The translations under genes were made by a program, and so were the position numbers. Below are positions 33,805 through 41,792 of a DNA stretch of 64,000 nt, one piece after another. Location: assembly GCA_038243635.1 (NCBI GenBank), contig JBBSQW010000007.1, forward strand, positions 111,286 to 175,285. Reading direction: 5' to 3'. How positions within the stretch are numbered: position 1 is the stretch's first letter; each line of letters begins with the position of its first letter. The stretch is from Pseudopedobacter sp038243635. GTDB lineage: Bacteria > Bacteroidota > Bacteroidia > Sphingobacteriales > Sphingobacteriaceae. The notes beneath the pieces were generated by a model, which saw only the letters and a list, made by a program, of their open reading frames with translations, searched no databases and had not been told where the DNA came from.

Positions 33805-34122
33805 ATGAAAGAATTAAGCGTTGAAGAACTAAAGCAGTGGAAAGAAGAAGGAAAAGAATTTCAGTTGATTGATGTTCGTGAGCCTTTTGAATACGAAATG
33901 TCTAACATTGAAGGAGAAAACATTCCTTTAGCAGGCGTTGTGATTGAAGCTGATAAGATTAGAAAAGATATACCCGTAGTTATGCAATGCAGAAGCGGCG
34001 CAAGAAGTGCCAATGCGTGTGCACAACTAGAGCAAAACTTAGGTTACAACAATGTATATAACTTAAAAGGCGGAATACTGGCTTGGGCAGCTGAGTTTGA
34101 TAGCGATATGCAAGTCTACTAA
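33805..34122 (+). CDS. Rhodanese-like domain protein
   Basis: 105-residue single-domain rhodanese. Active loop VVMQCRSGARSANA has the sulfur-accepting Cys in CRSGAR; QLIDVREPFEYEMSNI is the conserved N-terminal block and YNLKGGILAW the C-terminal one. Cytoplasmic; probably handles persulfide sulfur or acts as a thiosulfate:cyanide-type transferase. Followed after 2 bp by the small membrane protein gene, so it leads a four-gene rightward run to the NUDIX gene. Confidence 0.88.
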   Translation: MKELSVEELKQWKEEGKEFQLIDVREPFEYEMSNIEGENIPLAGVVIEADKIRKDIPVVMQCRSGARSANACAQLEQNLGYNNVYNLKGGILAWAAEFDSDMQVY

Positions 34123-34124
34123 TA

Positions 34125-34361
34125 ATGATTAAACACATCATTTTCAGTGTAATTCTGAATATTTTTCTGATCGCATCAGTGGCTGTAGGCTATTACGGTT
34201 ACCAAGCAGGTAATTATTACTTTATTCCTTTGGTATGTGCAGCAGCATTTGGTTTAACTGTTTATTATAAAATTAAACACATCAAATTTGTGCGGGAAGA
34301 GCTAAGAAAGAATACGGAAATCAATTTGGCAATTAAGCCTAAAAACAAGAATAAACGTTAA
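34125..34361 (+). CDS. Small two-helix membrane protein, uncharacterised
   Basis: 78 residues with two membrane segments, roughly residues 5-25 and 31-47, then a highly basic C-terminal tail (KNTEINLAIKPKNKNKR). Probably an inner-membrane hairpin protein. I recognise no characterised homologue. It sits between the rhodanese and SPFH genes with gaps of 2 and 10 bp, so it is probably translated from the same message. Confidence 0.7.
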   Translation: MIKHIIFSVILNIFLIASVAVGYYGYQAGNYYFIPLVCAAAFGLTVYYKIKHIKFVREELRKNTEINLAIKPKNKNKR

Positions 34362-34371
34362 TCAATAATTT

Positions 34372-35277
34372 ATGATTTTAATTGTAGTAGGAATTTTTGC
34401 TTTTTTAGCCGCGTTCGTTTTATCTAAACAACCAAATAGCCAGTCCGTACAAACTGCAAAAGTACTGTATGTAATTTCACCGGTAGTTATCATTTTAGGT
34501 GTGCTTACTTCTTGCTTTAAAACAATTGAAGCTGGAGAGGTTGGTGTAAAAACTCTTTTTGGAAAAGTGGATGACAATGTGTTGTATAGTGGGTTAAACT
34601 TTGTAAATCCGTTGGCAGAAGTTATCCCTTTTGATGTTAAAACCCAAAATTACACCATGGCTTCTGCACAAACGGAAGGCGCAGTACAAGGTGACGATGC
34701 CATAAGAGTTTTAACCGCGGATGGATTAGAAGTGGTGATGGATCTGTCAGTGCTTTTTAGTGTAAACAGTGCCGATGCACCCAGGATATTAAAAGAAATT
34801 GGAACCGACTATCTAGATAAAATAGTACGCCCAGTTTCCAGCACAATTATCAGAGACAATGCAGTTTCTTACGATGCGGTGGCTTTATACTCAACAAAAC
34901 GTGAAGAGTTTCAGAGTGCCATTTCTAAAGGCATCCAAAAAAGTTTCGAAAGAAGAGGTTTAACATTACAACAATTGTTAGTAAGGAATATTACCTTGCC
35001 TGCCTCTGTAAAAGCAAGTATCGAATCTAAAATTAATGCAGAACAGGATGCTCAAAAAATGACTTTCGTACTTCAGAAAGAGAGACAAGAAGCTGAGAAA
35101 AAAAGAATAGAAGCGCAAGGTATTGCAGATTACCAGCGTATAATTTCTTCTGGCTTATCCGACAAACAACTGCAGTATGAAAGCATTAAGGCGCAATTGG
35201 AACTTGCGAAATCGCCCAATACCAAAGTGATGATTATGGGGAGCGGTAAAAATCCGATTATTATTGGCGGTAACTAG
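34372..35277 (+). CDS. SPFH/prohibitin family membrane protein
   Basis: 301 residues. Two N-terminal helices (about 2-19 and 29-48), then the SPFH domain with EAGEVGVKTLFGKVDD, GLNFVNPLAEVIPFDVKTQN, VLFSVNSADAPRILKEIG and STIIRDNAVSYDAVALYS. After about residue 210 a long helical stretch (KMTFVLQKERQEAEKKRIEA) forms the usual coiled coil. Prohibitin-like proteins form membrane rings and modulate proteases such as FtsH. Third gene of the rhodanese run, 12 bp before the NUDIX gene. Confidence 0.88.
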   Translation: MILIVVGIFAFLAAFVLSKQPNSQSVQTAKVLYVISPVVIILGVLTSCFKTIEAGEVGVKTLFGKVDDNVLYSGLNFVNPLAEVIPFDVKTQNYTMASAQTEGAVQGDDAIRVLTADGLEVVMDLSVLFSVNSADAPRILKEIGTDYLDKIVRPVSSTIIRDNAVSYDAVALYSTKREEFQSAISKGIQKSFERRGLTLQQLLVRNITLPASVKASIESKINAEQDAQKMTFVLQKERQEAEKKRIEAQGIADYQRIISSGLSDKQLQYESIKAQLELAKSPNTKVMIMGSGKNPIIIGGN

Positions 35278-35289
35278 TCCTGCATTTTA

Positions 35290-35838
35290 ATGAGCGATAT
35301 TAACCCTTGGCAAACGCTGAGTAGCCAAAAAATTTATGACAATCCTTGGATTGGGATAACGGAACACCAAGTAATTAATCCTTCTGGCGGAAACGGAATT
35401 TACGGGGAAGTCCACTTTAAAAACTTCGCCATTGGTATTATTGCAATTGATACCGATGACCAGATTTTCATGGTTGGCCAATACCGCTTTCCGCTGAAGC
35501 AATACAGCTGGGAATTGCCAGAAGGTGGCGGTCCGTTAAACGAAGACCCTTTAGATTCCGCAAAGCGAGAATTATTAGAAGAAACAGGCTTGGTCGCAAA
35601 AGAATGGAAAGAGGTGTTGCGAATGCATCTTTCTAATTCGGTAAGTGATGAATTAGGAATTTTATACCTTGCTAATAACTTTGAGCAATTTGCGCCACAA
35701 CCTGAAGAAACCGAACAATTGGAAGTTAAAAAACTGCCTTTCGAGGATGCTTATCAAATGGTAATCAAAGGCGAAATCACTGATTCGTTAACAGTTGCTG
35801 GAGTTTTGAGAGTTAAATTATTACGCGAAGGCTTTTAA
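35290..35838 (+). CDS. NUDIX hydrolase, ADP-ribose pyrophosphatase-like
   Basis: 182 residues with a complete Nudix box: GGGPLNEDPLDSAK followed by RELLEE and TGL, matching G-x5-E-x7-REUxEE-xGU exactly. The preceding YRFPLKQYSWELPEGG and the following SNSVSDELGILYLANNFEQF are like the ADP-ribose/NDP-sugar pyrophosphatase group. Cleaves nucleoside diphosphate derivatives with Mg. Last gene of the rhodanese run. Confidence 0.9.
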   Translation: MSDINPWQTLSSQKIYDNPWIGITEHQVINPSGGNGIYGEVHFKNFAIGIIAIDTDDQIFMVGQYRFPLKQYSWELPEGGGPLNEDPLDSAKRELLEETGLVAKEWKEVLRMHLSNSVSDELGILYLANNFEQFAPQPEETEQLEVKKLPFEDAYQMVIKGEITDSLTVAGVLRVKLLREGF

Positions 35839-35873
35839 TCCGTCTAATATTATCATTATAAAAAAATTTGTTT

Positions 35874-35994
35874 GGGCGTTTTAACACACTTTCCGTTATA
35901 TCTTTTTTGGTGTCCTTCGACTGAGTTTATCCTGAATTTTACTGAAGTGACTCTGGATGACACAAAAAAAGGATGTAACTCCAATCGTTAACGC
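35874..35994 (+). repeat. Compound intergenic repeat, copy C
   Basis: Starts GGGCGTTTTAACACAC, TTTCCGTTATATC, T-run; centre with CTTCGACTGAGTTTATCC hairpin DNA; then AAAAAAAGGATGTAACTCC and AATCGTTAACGC. Outer arms are imperfect inverted repeats. Lies between the NUDIX and acyltransferase genes. Confidence 0.75.
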
Positions 35995-36055
35995 AAAATT
36001 ATCGGGAGAAACAAACTCCACCGGCTTAAAAAATCAAACTCAAATTATTAAAATT

Positions 36056-36063
36056 TATATTTG
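36056..36063 (+). promoter_or_regulatory. Promoter -7 element just upstream of the acyltransferase start
   Basis: TATATTTG, an exact TAnnTTTG match, only 4 bp before the ATG at 36068. If used, the message would be leaderless or nearly so. Confidence 0.45.
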
Positions 36064-36067
36064 CTGA

Positions 36068-36805
36068 ATGAGGAGATTTTTTGGTTTCATTTTAAGTCCG
36101 CTACACCATTTTGCTTTCTTTTTAACCCTGATTATTTTTCAACCCATTCAGTGGTTGAGTTATAAATTAGGCGGTTATAAGGCGCATAAATCTGTTGTAG
36201 ATGTGATGAACTTCTTTTTGACTGCCGCATATTACGTTTTAGGTGGTAGCATCAAGTTTACCAACCAACAAAGATTGCCAACGGATAGGCCAATTATTTT
36301 TACAGCAAATCACCAGAGTATGTATGATATCCCGCCAATGATTTGGTTTTTGCGGAAATATCACGCTAAGTTTATTTCTAAAATAGAGCTTACCAAAAAC
36401 ATCCCTTCCATTTCTTTTAATTTAAAATATGGTGGTGGCGCAAACATCGACCGTAAGGATCGGAAACAGTCTCTAGGAGAAATCATGAAACTAGGCGAAC
36501 GAATGAACAACAACAATTGGTCGACAGTCATTTTTCCCGAAGGTACCCGATCGAAAGACGGTAAAATGAAAGATTTTCAATTAGGTGGAATTGCAACGAT
36601 TTTAAAAAAAGCGCCAAACGCTTTAATTGTTCCTGTCGCTATAGAGAATTCTTATAAAGTAGTAAAAAACGGAACACTTTGGCTACATGCTTTTGTACCC
36701 ATTAAATTTACAGTATTAACACCGATTGAGCCTGCAGGAAAAGAGGTAGAAGCTGTAGTTAAAGAAGCCGAAATGGCAGTAAGAGCCGTTGTGGAAAAAG
36801 TCTAG
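36068..36805 (+). CDS. 1-acyl-sn-glycerol-3-phosphate acyltransferase (PlsC family)
   Basis: 245 residues. N-terminal hydrophobic segment and then the acyltransferase motifs: TANHQSMYDIPPM (H-x4-D), ANIDRKDR, IFPEGTRSKDGKM and a VPVAIENSYKV block. Makes phosphatidic acid in phospholipid synthesis at the membrane. Starts 263 bp downstream of the NUDIX gene, with an intergenic repeat between, so probably its own transcript. Confidence 0.9.
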   Translation: MRRFFGFILSPLHHFAFFLTLIIFQPIQWLSYKLGGYKAHKSVVDVMNFFLTAAYYVLGGSIKFTNQQRLPTDRPIIFTANHQSMYDIPPMIWFLRKYHAKFISKIELTKNIPSISFNLKYGGGANIDRKDRKQSLGEIMKLGERMNNNNWSTVIFPEGTRSKDGKMKDFQLGGIATILKKAPNALIVPVAIENSYKVVKNGTLWLHAFVPIKFTVLTPIEPAGKEVEAVVKEAEMAVRAVVEKV

Positions 36806-36899
36806 ATTTTCTATTCTAAACATTTCCTCCCAAAATTTAATCAACGTGATTTCTCAAAAACAGCTTAAAAATCGTACCTAGTCGATTAAAATCCCTAAC

Positions 36900-39362
36900 T
36901 TAAATATCCTTAGCGGAATCCTCAGAACTATTTTTTTTATCAGTCGCAGGCCTCTCTTTAATGTACAAATTCACATCGCGTTTAGGCAAAGGAATTTCGA
37001 TTCCACCTTTGTAAAATTCTTCGAAAATATTGCTCATCAAAACACTTCTAATCATCGACCAGTTATCGATATCCCGTATCCAGCAAAGCACCTTAAAATA
37101 AATAGCGCTTTCGCCAAACTTATCCAGCAATATGAGTGGAGCAGGTGTTTCCATCACCTTCTCATCAGCCGCTAAAATATTTTTAAATATGATCTTCACC
37201 TTTTCAATATCGGTTCCGTAAGCCACGCCAACTTCCAAAGAAATACGTTTATGCGTATTACTTAGCGTCCAGTTGATTAAGTTTTGAGATAATAAATCGC
37301 CATTAGGCACAATAACTTCCGAACCTTCAAAAGTCAGGATTTTACTTGCTCTAATCCCCATTGAGCGCACCGTCCCAGTTTTATCGCCAACCTCTATTAA
37401 ATCCCCAACTTGTATTGGTTTCTCAAAAACCATCACAACACCAGAAACCACGTTGTTTACTAGGCTTTGCAAACCAAAACCAATACCCACACCCAAAGCA
37501 CCTAATATAATTGTTAATTTATCTATGGGAACACCTGATGCGGCAATGGCAATTATAAATCCAACAATCCAAATTGCTAAACGCACCAGCAAAATAGTGG
37601 AACTGTACTTTCCTTTTCGGGCGGTAGCTGGCGCATGCTGATCGGCAAACTCTAAAAAGTAGCTTACTATTTGAGCAATTATGGTGGCCAAATAAATGAT
37701 AATGATGAATAGCGAAATTCCTCCAAAAGTAAACTTAGTACTCCCTATTTCACGCTGTTGCTTAAAAAACTCTTTTGATGCTTCATAGATCTCATCAAAA
37801 ACATTGAGGTTTTGTGCAAAGAAAATCAGCAATAACACAATTGCTAAAACCTTCAACATTTTACCAATTTTATTTTTTAGATTCTTGAAATCTAAATAAG
37901 AAGAAATTCGATTAACCTCTATTTTCCCCAATTCCATTTGCAAATAAATGCCTTCTGTAATAATCTGTACAAAAAACACCAAACAAACAGCCTCTACCAA
38001 AGTAAAAGTTGCTGCAATAGTAGTGGTTTTTGACAAACTATAACGCCCAAAAACGTTAGCAACCATGCCGACAATAAGCAGCGCAAAATAAATATAGACT
38101 AGGTAATACTTTGTCAGCTTGCCAGCTTCAGAGATTGTTGTCTTTTTCTTCTTAAATATCCACCAAGAAAACAGCAACAATAAACTGCTTACCAAAAAGA
38201 AAAGCGAACGCTCGGCTGCGTAAACCTCAAAAAATAAATTGCTAGTAGCGTACAGCAACACAAAGCCAATAAATACTAACCATACGTAAAAATACTCGGC
38301 ATAAGCTCGTTTTATTAAAACTGCAACACATACCATTAAGGCAATCAAGTAGAGTTGACTTAAAATAATTGGCGGATGATAGTAAAAAAAAGAACCTAAT
38401 ATGAGCGTGACCGTTAAAGCACAAGTCACTGGGTATTTGGCAGTAAGCACTGCATGGTCAAAAACACTTAATGCATCCTCCCGTTGCTTTCGAATAGTAT
38501 TCCGGCTCTTAGAAAGCCAACCGTACAGTAACAAGAAAAGTGCAAAGTTGATCATGTGAACTTTGTAGCTGTACTTTAAATAATACCACAGGATTTTAGC
38601 ATTAAAACCAAAAGTAGTTTTTAGGCCTGCTTTAAAGTCTTTCATAAAATCAGCCGTGTTTATCTGCCATAAATAGGAAAACTCCTTTTCAAAGGTTTTC
38701 GCACTCAGCTTTTTTAAATTTTCGGTAATCTGCTCATTAAAATCAATCAATTCCAGTTGTGCAGCAGAAACGCGACTTTGCAACAGACCCATTTTTAAAA
38801 TAGCTAGATTACTAGTCGAGTCTAATCTATGCCACTTTGGTCCTAAAGCATTTAATCTGGAAAAAAACCGATCTCGCAATGCCGAATCAGCAGGGAGATA
38901 TTTAAAAACCGTATCTGTAGTTAAACCGCAGATAATTTCTTGCATTTTAATTAGCCGATTATTGTAGCCCGTGAGCTGTTGATCCCATTTGTTCAATTGC
39001 TTTTGTGAAGTGGCAAAGTAGTCTTGAAAGGTAGTTAAAGATCTTAACGTCAATAACCTATCGTCCAGCGAGTTAGATCGAGTGTATTTGAGACGATTTT
39101 CTATATTAGGCAACGATTCTGAAACCTCCAAAGTATCATAACCTTTGTTTAGCTGATTACTAAAGTCGTTGAATCTTTCCGCGTAAAAGTCTACTCTTTT
39201 TAACAATCCGTTAAAACTAGTATCCGTTAATTCAGCAGTTTTTTTCTCTGGAGATGCGATTAGTTTTAAAACCGAATCTTGCAAATTTTGACCAACAGAT
39301 TGGAATGGTAAAACGCAAAAAAATGCGCACAGGAACTTTAGGAAAACAAAACTTTTACGCAT
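36900..39362 (-). CDS. Mechanosensitive ion channel, MscS domain, large (MscK/YbdG-like)
   Basis: 820 residues. Signal peptide, then about 240 residues of helical periplasmic domain (NRLIKMQEIICGLTT and similar coiled-coil type stretches). Around ten membrane segments follow (about 265-625). The MscS core is GALGVGIGFGLQSLVNNVVS with FEKPIQVGDLIEVGDKTGTV, then the cytoplasmic vestibule. The acidic/basic tail ends in EDSAKDI. Opens under membrane tension to release solutes. Single gene, convergent with plsC. Confidence 0.88.
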   Translation of the reverse strand: MRKSFVFLKFLCAFFCVLPFQSVGQNLQDSVLKLIASPEKKTAELTDTSFNGLLKRVDFYAERFNDFSNQLNKGYDTLEVSESLPNIENRLKYTRSNSLDDRLLTLRSLTTFQDYFATSQKQLNKWDQQLTGYNNRLIKMQEIICGLTTDTVFKYLPADSALRDRFFSRLNALGPKWHRLDSTSNLAILKMGLLQSRVSAAQLELIDFNEQITENLKKLSAKTFEKEFSYLWQINTADFMKDFKAGLKTTFGFNAKILWYYLKYSYKVHMINFALFLLLYGWLSKSRNTIRKQREDALSVFDHAVLTAKYPVTCALTVTLILGSFFYYHPPIILSQLYLIALMVCVAVLIKRAYAEYFYVWLVFIGFVLLYATSNLFFEVYAAERSLFFLVSSLLLLFSWWIFKKKKTTISEAGKLTKYYLVYIYFALLIVGMVANVFGRYSLSKTTTIAATFTLVEAVCLVFFVQIITEGIYLQMELGKIEVNRISSYLDFKNLKNKIGKMLKVLAIVLLLIFFAQNLNVFDEIYEASKEFFKQQREIGSTKFTFGGISLFIIIIYLATIIAQIVSYFLEFADQHAPATARKGKYSSTILLVRLAIWIVGFIIAIAASGVPIDKLTIILGALGVGIGFGLQSLVNNVVSGVVMVFEKPIQVGDLIEVGDKTGTVRSMGIRASKILTFEGSEVIVPNGDLLSQNLINWTLSNTHKRISLEVGVAYGTDIEKVKIIFKNILAADEKVMETPAPLILLDKFGESAIYFKVLCWIRDIDNWSMIRSVLMSNIFEEFYKGGIEIPLPKRDVNLYIKERPATDKKNSSEDSAKDI

Positions 39363-39750
39363 TTCAATTCTAATTGTAAGGGATGTAATTTACAGAAAAA
39401 TAGCTAAAGCAGTTTTTATTTAATTGATGGTGAAAATTGATTTGGGCGTATTATTTAAACACACTTAAATACTTTCATTCTCCATGTTAAAAGTATCGGG
39501 TGGTTACGCAGTTTAAAACAAACAGCCTTTTTGTCAAATCCTCGACCTTCCCTTTTTAATTCTCCCTCGGAAGGAAAAACGTGGTGGTTAATATTAAACC
39601 CAATATTGTCTTGGATATTTGTGCAGGAATGATTTGCTTGCAGAACCGTTGTAGTGTCGCACCAGGTTAAGTAATAACTTATGAATTGCGTAAACTGGTG
39701 TCAGCCATTTTTAGACAATTCACCGTTAGTGGCTGGAGCTTTTTTGTTTA
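39363..39750. other. Long intergenic region with structured elements
   Basis: 388 bp. A partial repeat-like GGGCGT stretch near 39440, a CCTTCC...GGAAGG hairpin near 39548-39575, and the two-hairpin element at 39660-39745. No open reading frame of note. The stop of the DUF488-linked operon is at 39751. Confidence 0.55.
39660..39745 (+). ncRNA. Candidate structured RNA end or terminator
   Basis: CACCAG (39660-39665) pairs with CTGGTG (39695-39700), enclosing TAAGT-N4-ACTTA (39668-39681). A second stem CAGCCA/TGGCTG (39702-39707 with 39730-39735) is followed by T6 (39740-39745). Read on the plus strand this looks like the 3' end of a small RNA with a terminator, but the second stem has a 22-nt loop and no gene runs into it from the left. 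Could instead be part of a mobile or recombination element. Confidence 0.25.
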
Positions 39751-40575
39751 TTAAAATAATCTTTGTTGGATTTCTATCATAGGATGAAAAGTACCAATAA
39801 TCATAAACGGATTTTTTCCTGTTAGATGATGTAGTTGTGAAGTGCCTAAAAATAAATGCAAGTCTTTCGTTTTTGCAAAATCATCAAAATATTTTTTCTT
39901 TACATCTTCAACTGCTTTTGCTTCATTTCCTTCATAACGAGAAAGGCAATTCCAGTAAAGTTGTCCTATTTCCCAATCTTCTATCATCATTTTACTTTTC
40001 TTACCATTACAATCTAGCAAAACATAAGAAAATTTATAAGGTAGTTTTCTAACAACTTCAAATAAGTCTTCCTCTTCTTGAGCAAACAAATTACTACTTC
40101 TATCCTGTTTCAGTTTTTCAAGTTTATTTTTATCCCAATCTCTTTCAACTGCTTCAACCGTGAAATTTAAAATTTCTGTTGGTTTGAATATCGCAAGAGA
40201 AGTCATAATAACTCTATTTTTTGCTTCTAATATTAATTCTTCAATGTCAGTATAGATTTTGTTTTTGAAAACGATTTCTTTTCGCAAAAGCCAATTGCTT
40301 TTTGTGTCTAAATGGTCTACAATTTTTATTTCAGTATCATAAGAAACAGGTCTATAACTTTCTTTTCTAAAATCACTTTTGTTCTTAACAAGGTCGATTT
40401 CGATCCAATCATATTTTTTATATTGTTCTCCGAACGATTTTTTCCTGAATTGAATTGGGTAAATTCTAATCCAAGTTCCGTCCTCAAGAAATCCAGCAGT
40501 ACAAACCAATTCGTCATACTTGCCTGAAATTGCAGGATAAGTTTTTACGGTGATTAATACTTTTGTCTTTGCCAT
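39751..40575 (-). CDS. Uncharacterised partner protein of the DUF488 gene (dual-OB-like)
   Basis: 274 residues without signal or membrane segment. The start VLITVKTYPAISGKYDELVC, TAGFLEDGTWIRIYPIQFR and YKKYDWIEIDL resembles a family that I recall being annotated as dual OB-fold proteins; this is a memory, not a search. The middle contains NFTVEAVERDWDKNKLEKLK, the end HLFLGTSQLHHLTGKNPFMI. It abuts the DUF488 gene with no gap (stop 40576, start 40575), so the two form an operon. OB folds bind nucleic acids, suggesting a partner that recognises DNA or RNA. Function unknown. Confidence 0.45.
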   Translation of the reverse strand: MAKTKVLITVKTYPAISGKYDELVCTAGFLEDGTWIRIYPIQFRKKSFGEQYKKYDWIEIDLVKNKSDFRKESYRPVSYDTEIKIVDHLDTKSNWLLRKEIVFKNKIYTDIEELILEAKNRVIMTSLAIFKPTEILNFTVEAVERDWDKNKLEKLKQDRSSNLFAQEEEDLFEVVRKLPYKFSYVLLDCNGKKSKMMIEDWEIGQLYWNCLSRYEGNEAKAVEDVKKKYFDDFAKTKDLHLFLGTSQLHHLTGKNPFMIIGTFHPMIEIQQRLF

Positions 40576-41460
40576 TTAAATATGTCGTACGTTATAATTG
40601 AAATTTGGTAAATTTTCGATTGACTCTGCTAAATGTTTTCTATGGCATTGACAAACATCTGCCTCAAAGCAAGTTAAAGCAATTCTACTGTGTTTTTTTA
40701 AAAGCTCTAGAATTTTCACTTGTGAAGAGGTTGTCTTTTTTAGATTGTTTTCACAATAAATAGAAAATAGATTGTCGTAATCAAGTTGTGTATTTAGTTG
40801 TTGACGCTGTTCAGATTGTATTCCGACTTCTGGAAAATGTACGTATTCAATCCCTATATTATTACAATATCGCTGTAACTGACTTTTACTAAATCCATAT
40901 TTCATACTTAAAGCATTTCTACGAACATCAACTAATATTTTAACGTCATTTTTGATTAACCTATTTAAGTACTCTTCCAATGAAATTCCTTCATAACCTA
41001 TTGTAAACAAAATTACTTCATTGTTTTTAGGACGACTGTTTTCAACTTTTTCAAGTTGTTCAGGCGATAAAATTTCGCCTGCTTTCACACTGTTTATTGC
41101 CCAATATGGAAAGTTTAAATATGTGTGCTTCATTAAAGCATCAGCGTTCATTTTACCATAATTGGTTTTTGTTTCCAATAATAATTTTTTGTCTGTTTCT
41201 TTTAGAGCTTTAAAGTAATCTGTTTTTTCGTTACTTGAAAAATGGGTCTTTGTTTCTGATAGCATTTCTTTATTAACCATAGTTGTTAAGTCAGCGTTTG
41301 CAGAATATGAATAACAACCAAAACGATATGGAATAAAATCATATTCGGCTTTATTTTGTCGTTGGGTAAATAGAAATAACAACTTTTGCAGACTAATTTT
41401 ATCAATCTGTCCTTCGAAAAGTTGTAATAATGCCAATATGATTTTTCTTCTGTAAAACAT
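40576..41460 (-). CDS. DUF488 protein with N-terminal SocA/Panacea-like domain
   Basis: 294 residues. C-terminal DUF488: ILFTIGYEGISLEEYLNRLI, ILVDVRRNALSMKYGFSKSQ, GIEYVHFPEVGI and ALTCFEADVCQCHRKHLAES, with the YEG, DVR and C-x-C-HR motifs. The N-terminal 90 residues (DKISLQKLLFLFTQRQNKAE, YDFIPYRFGCYSYSANADL) resemble Panacea/SocA (DUF4065) antitoxin-type domains. The molecular activity of DUF488 is not established. First gene of a two-gene leftward operon with a dual-OB-like partner; the pair has the look of a conflict or nucleic-acid processing system. Confidence 0.6.
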   Translation of the reverse strand: MFYRRKIILALLQLFEGQIDKISLQKLLFLFTQRQNKAEYDFIPYRFGCYSYSANADLTTMVNKEMLSETKTHFSSNEKTDYFKALKETDKKLLLETKTNYGKMNADALMKHTYLNFPYWAINSVKAGEILSPEQLEKVENSRPKNNEVILFTIGYEGISLEEYLNRLIKNDVKILVDVRRNALSMKYGFSKSQLQRYCNNIGIEYVHFPEVGIQSEQRQQLNTQLDYDNLFSIYCENNLKKTTSSQVKILELLKKHSRIALTCFEADVCQCHRKHLAESIENLPNFNYNVRHI

Positions 41461-41792
41461 TCTTCAAAGGTAGAAAAATTACTCTTTACAATTTGATAAT
41501 TTGAGGGGGATGTTGTGGTCTGCTTTGATCGCCTCTGCCCATGAAGTTTCTTGCCTTAGGCTTGCCACTAACTCATATATGTAAGGTTTTAACTCAACAA
41601 ATCTGTACTAGATTAAAAACAATCATATACCAATATAATAGAATTTTCATGAAGGAAATAAGGGTTTTTGCGTTAAGGATTGAAGTGTAAATCCTTTTTA
41701 TCCGCCAGGTGGCGGATAAAAAGATTGCAACGGAAAGCCTGCTCGAACGCCCAGATCATCCTATTAATAATCAGACTCAGGCAATAGGCGTA
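41461..41792. other. Intergenic region with an intergenic repeat copy
   Basis: 332 bp between the DUF488 gene start and the DPP IV stop. Apart from the repeat at 41670-41752 and a short GGCGGAC stretch near 41810 I see nothing that looks like a gene or RNA. Confidence 0.6.
41670..41752 (-). repeat. Compound intergenic repeat, copy D
   Basis: GCGTTAAGGATTGAAGTG, then AAATCC; centre is the perfect hairpin TATCCGCC-AG-GTGGCGGATA; then AAAAGATTGCAACGGAAAGC and CTCGAACGCCC. Same outer arms as copies A, C and E, in the orientation of A. Confidence 0.8.

Noticed and set aside
39724..39736. Integron attC-like sequence (GTTAGTGG) near the DUF488 operon
   Set aside because: The core does not match GTTRRRY and no paired simple site or integrase is seen.
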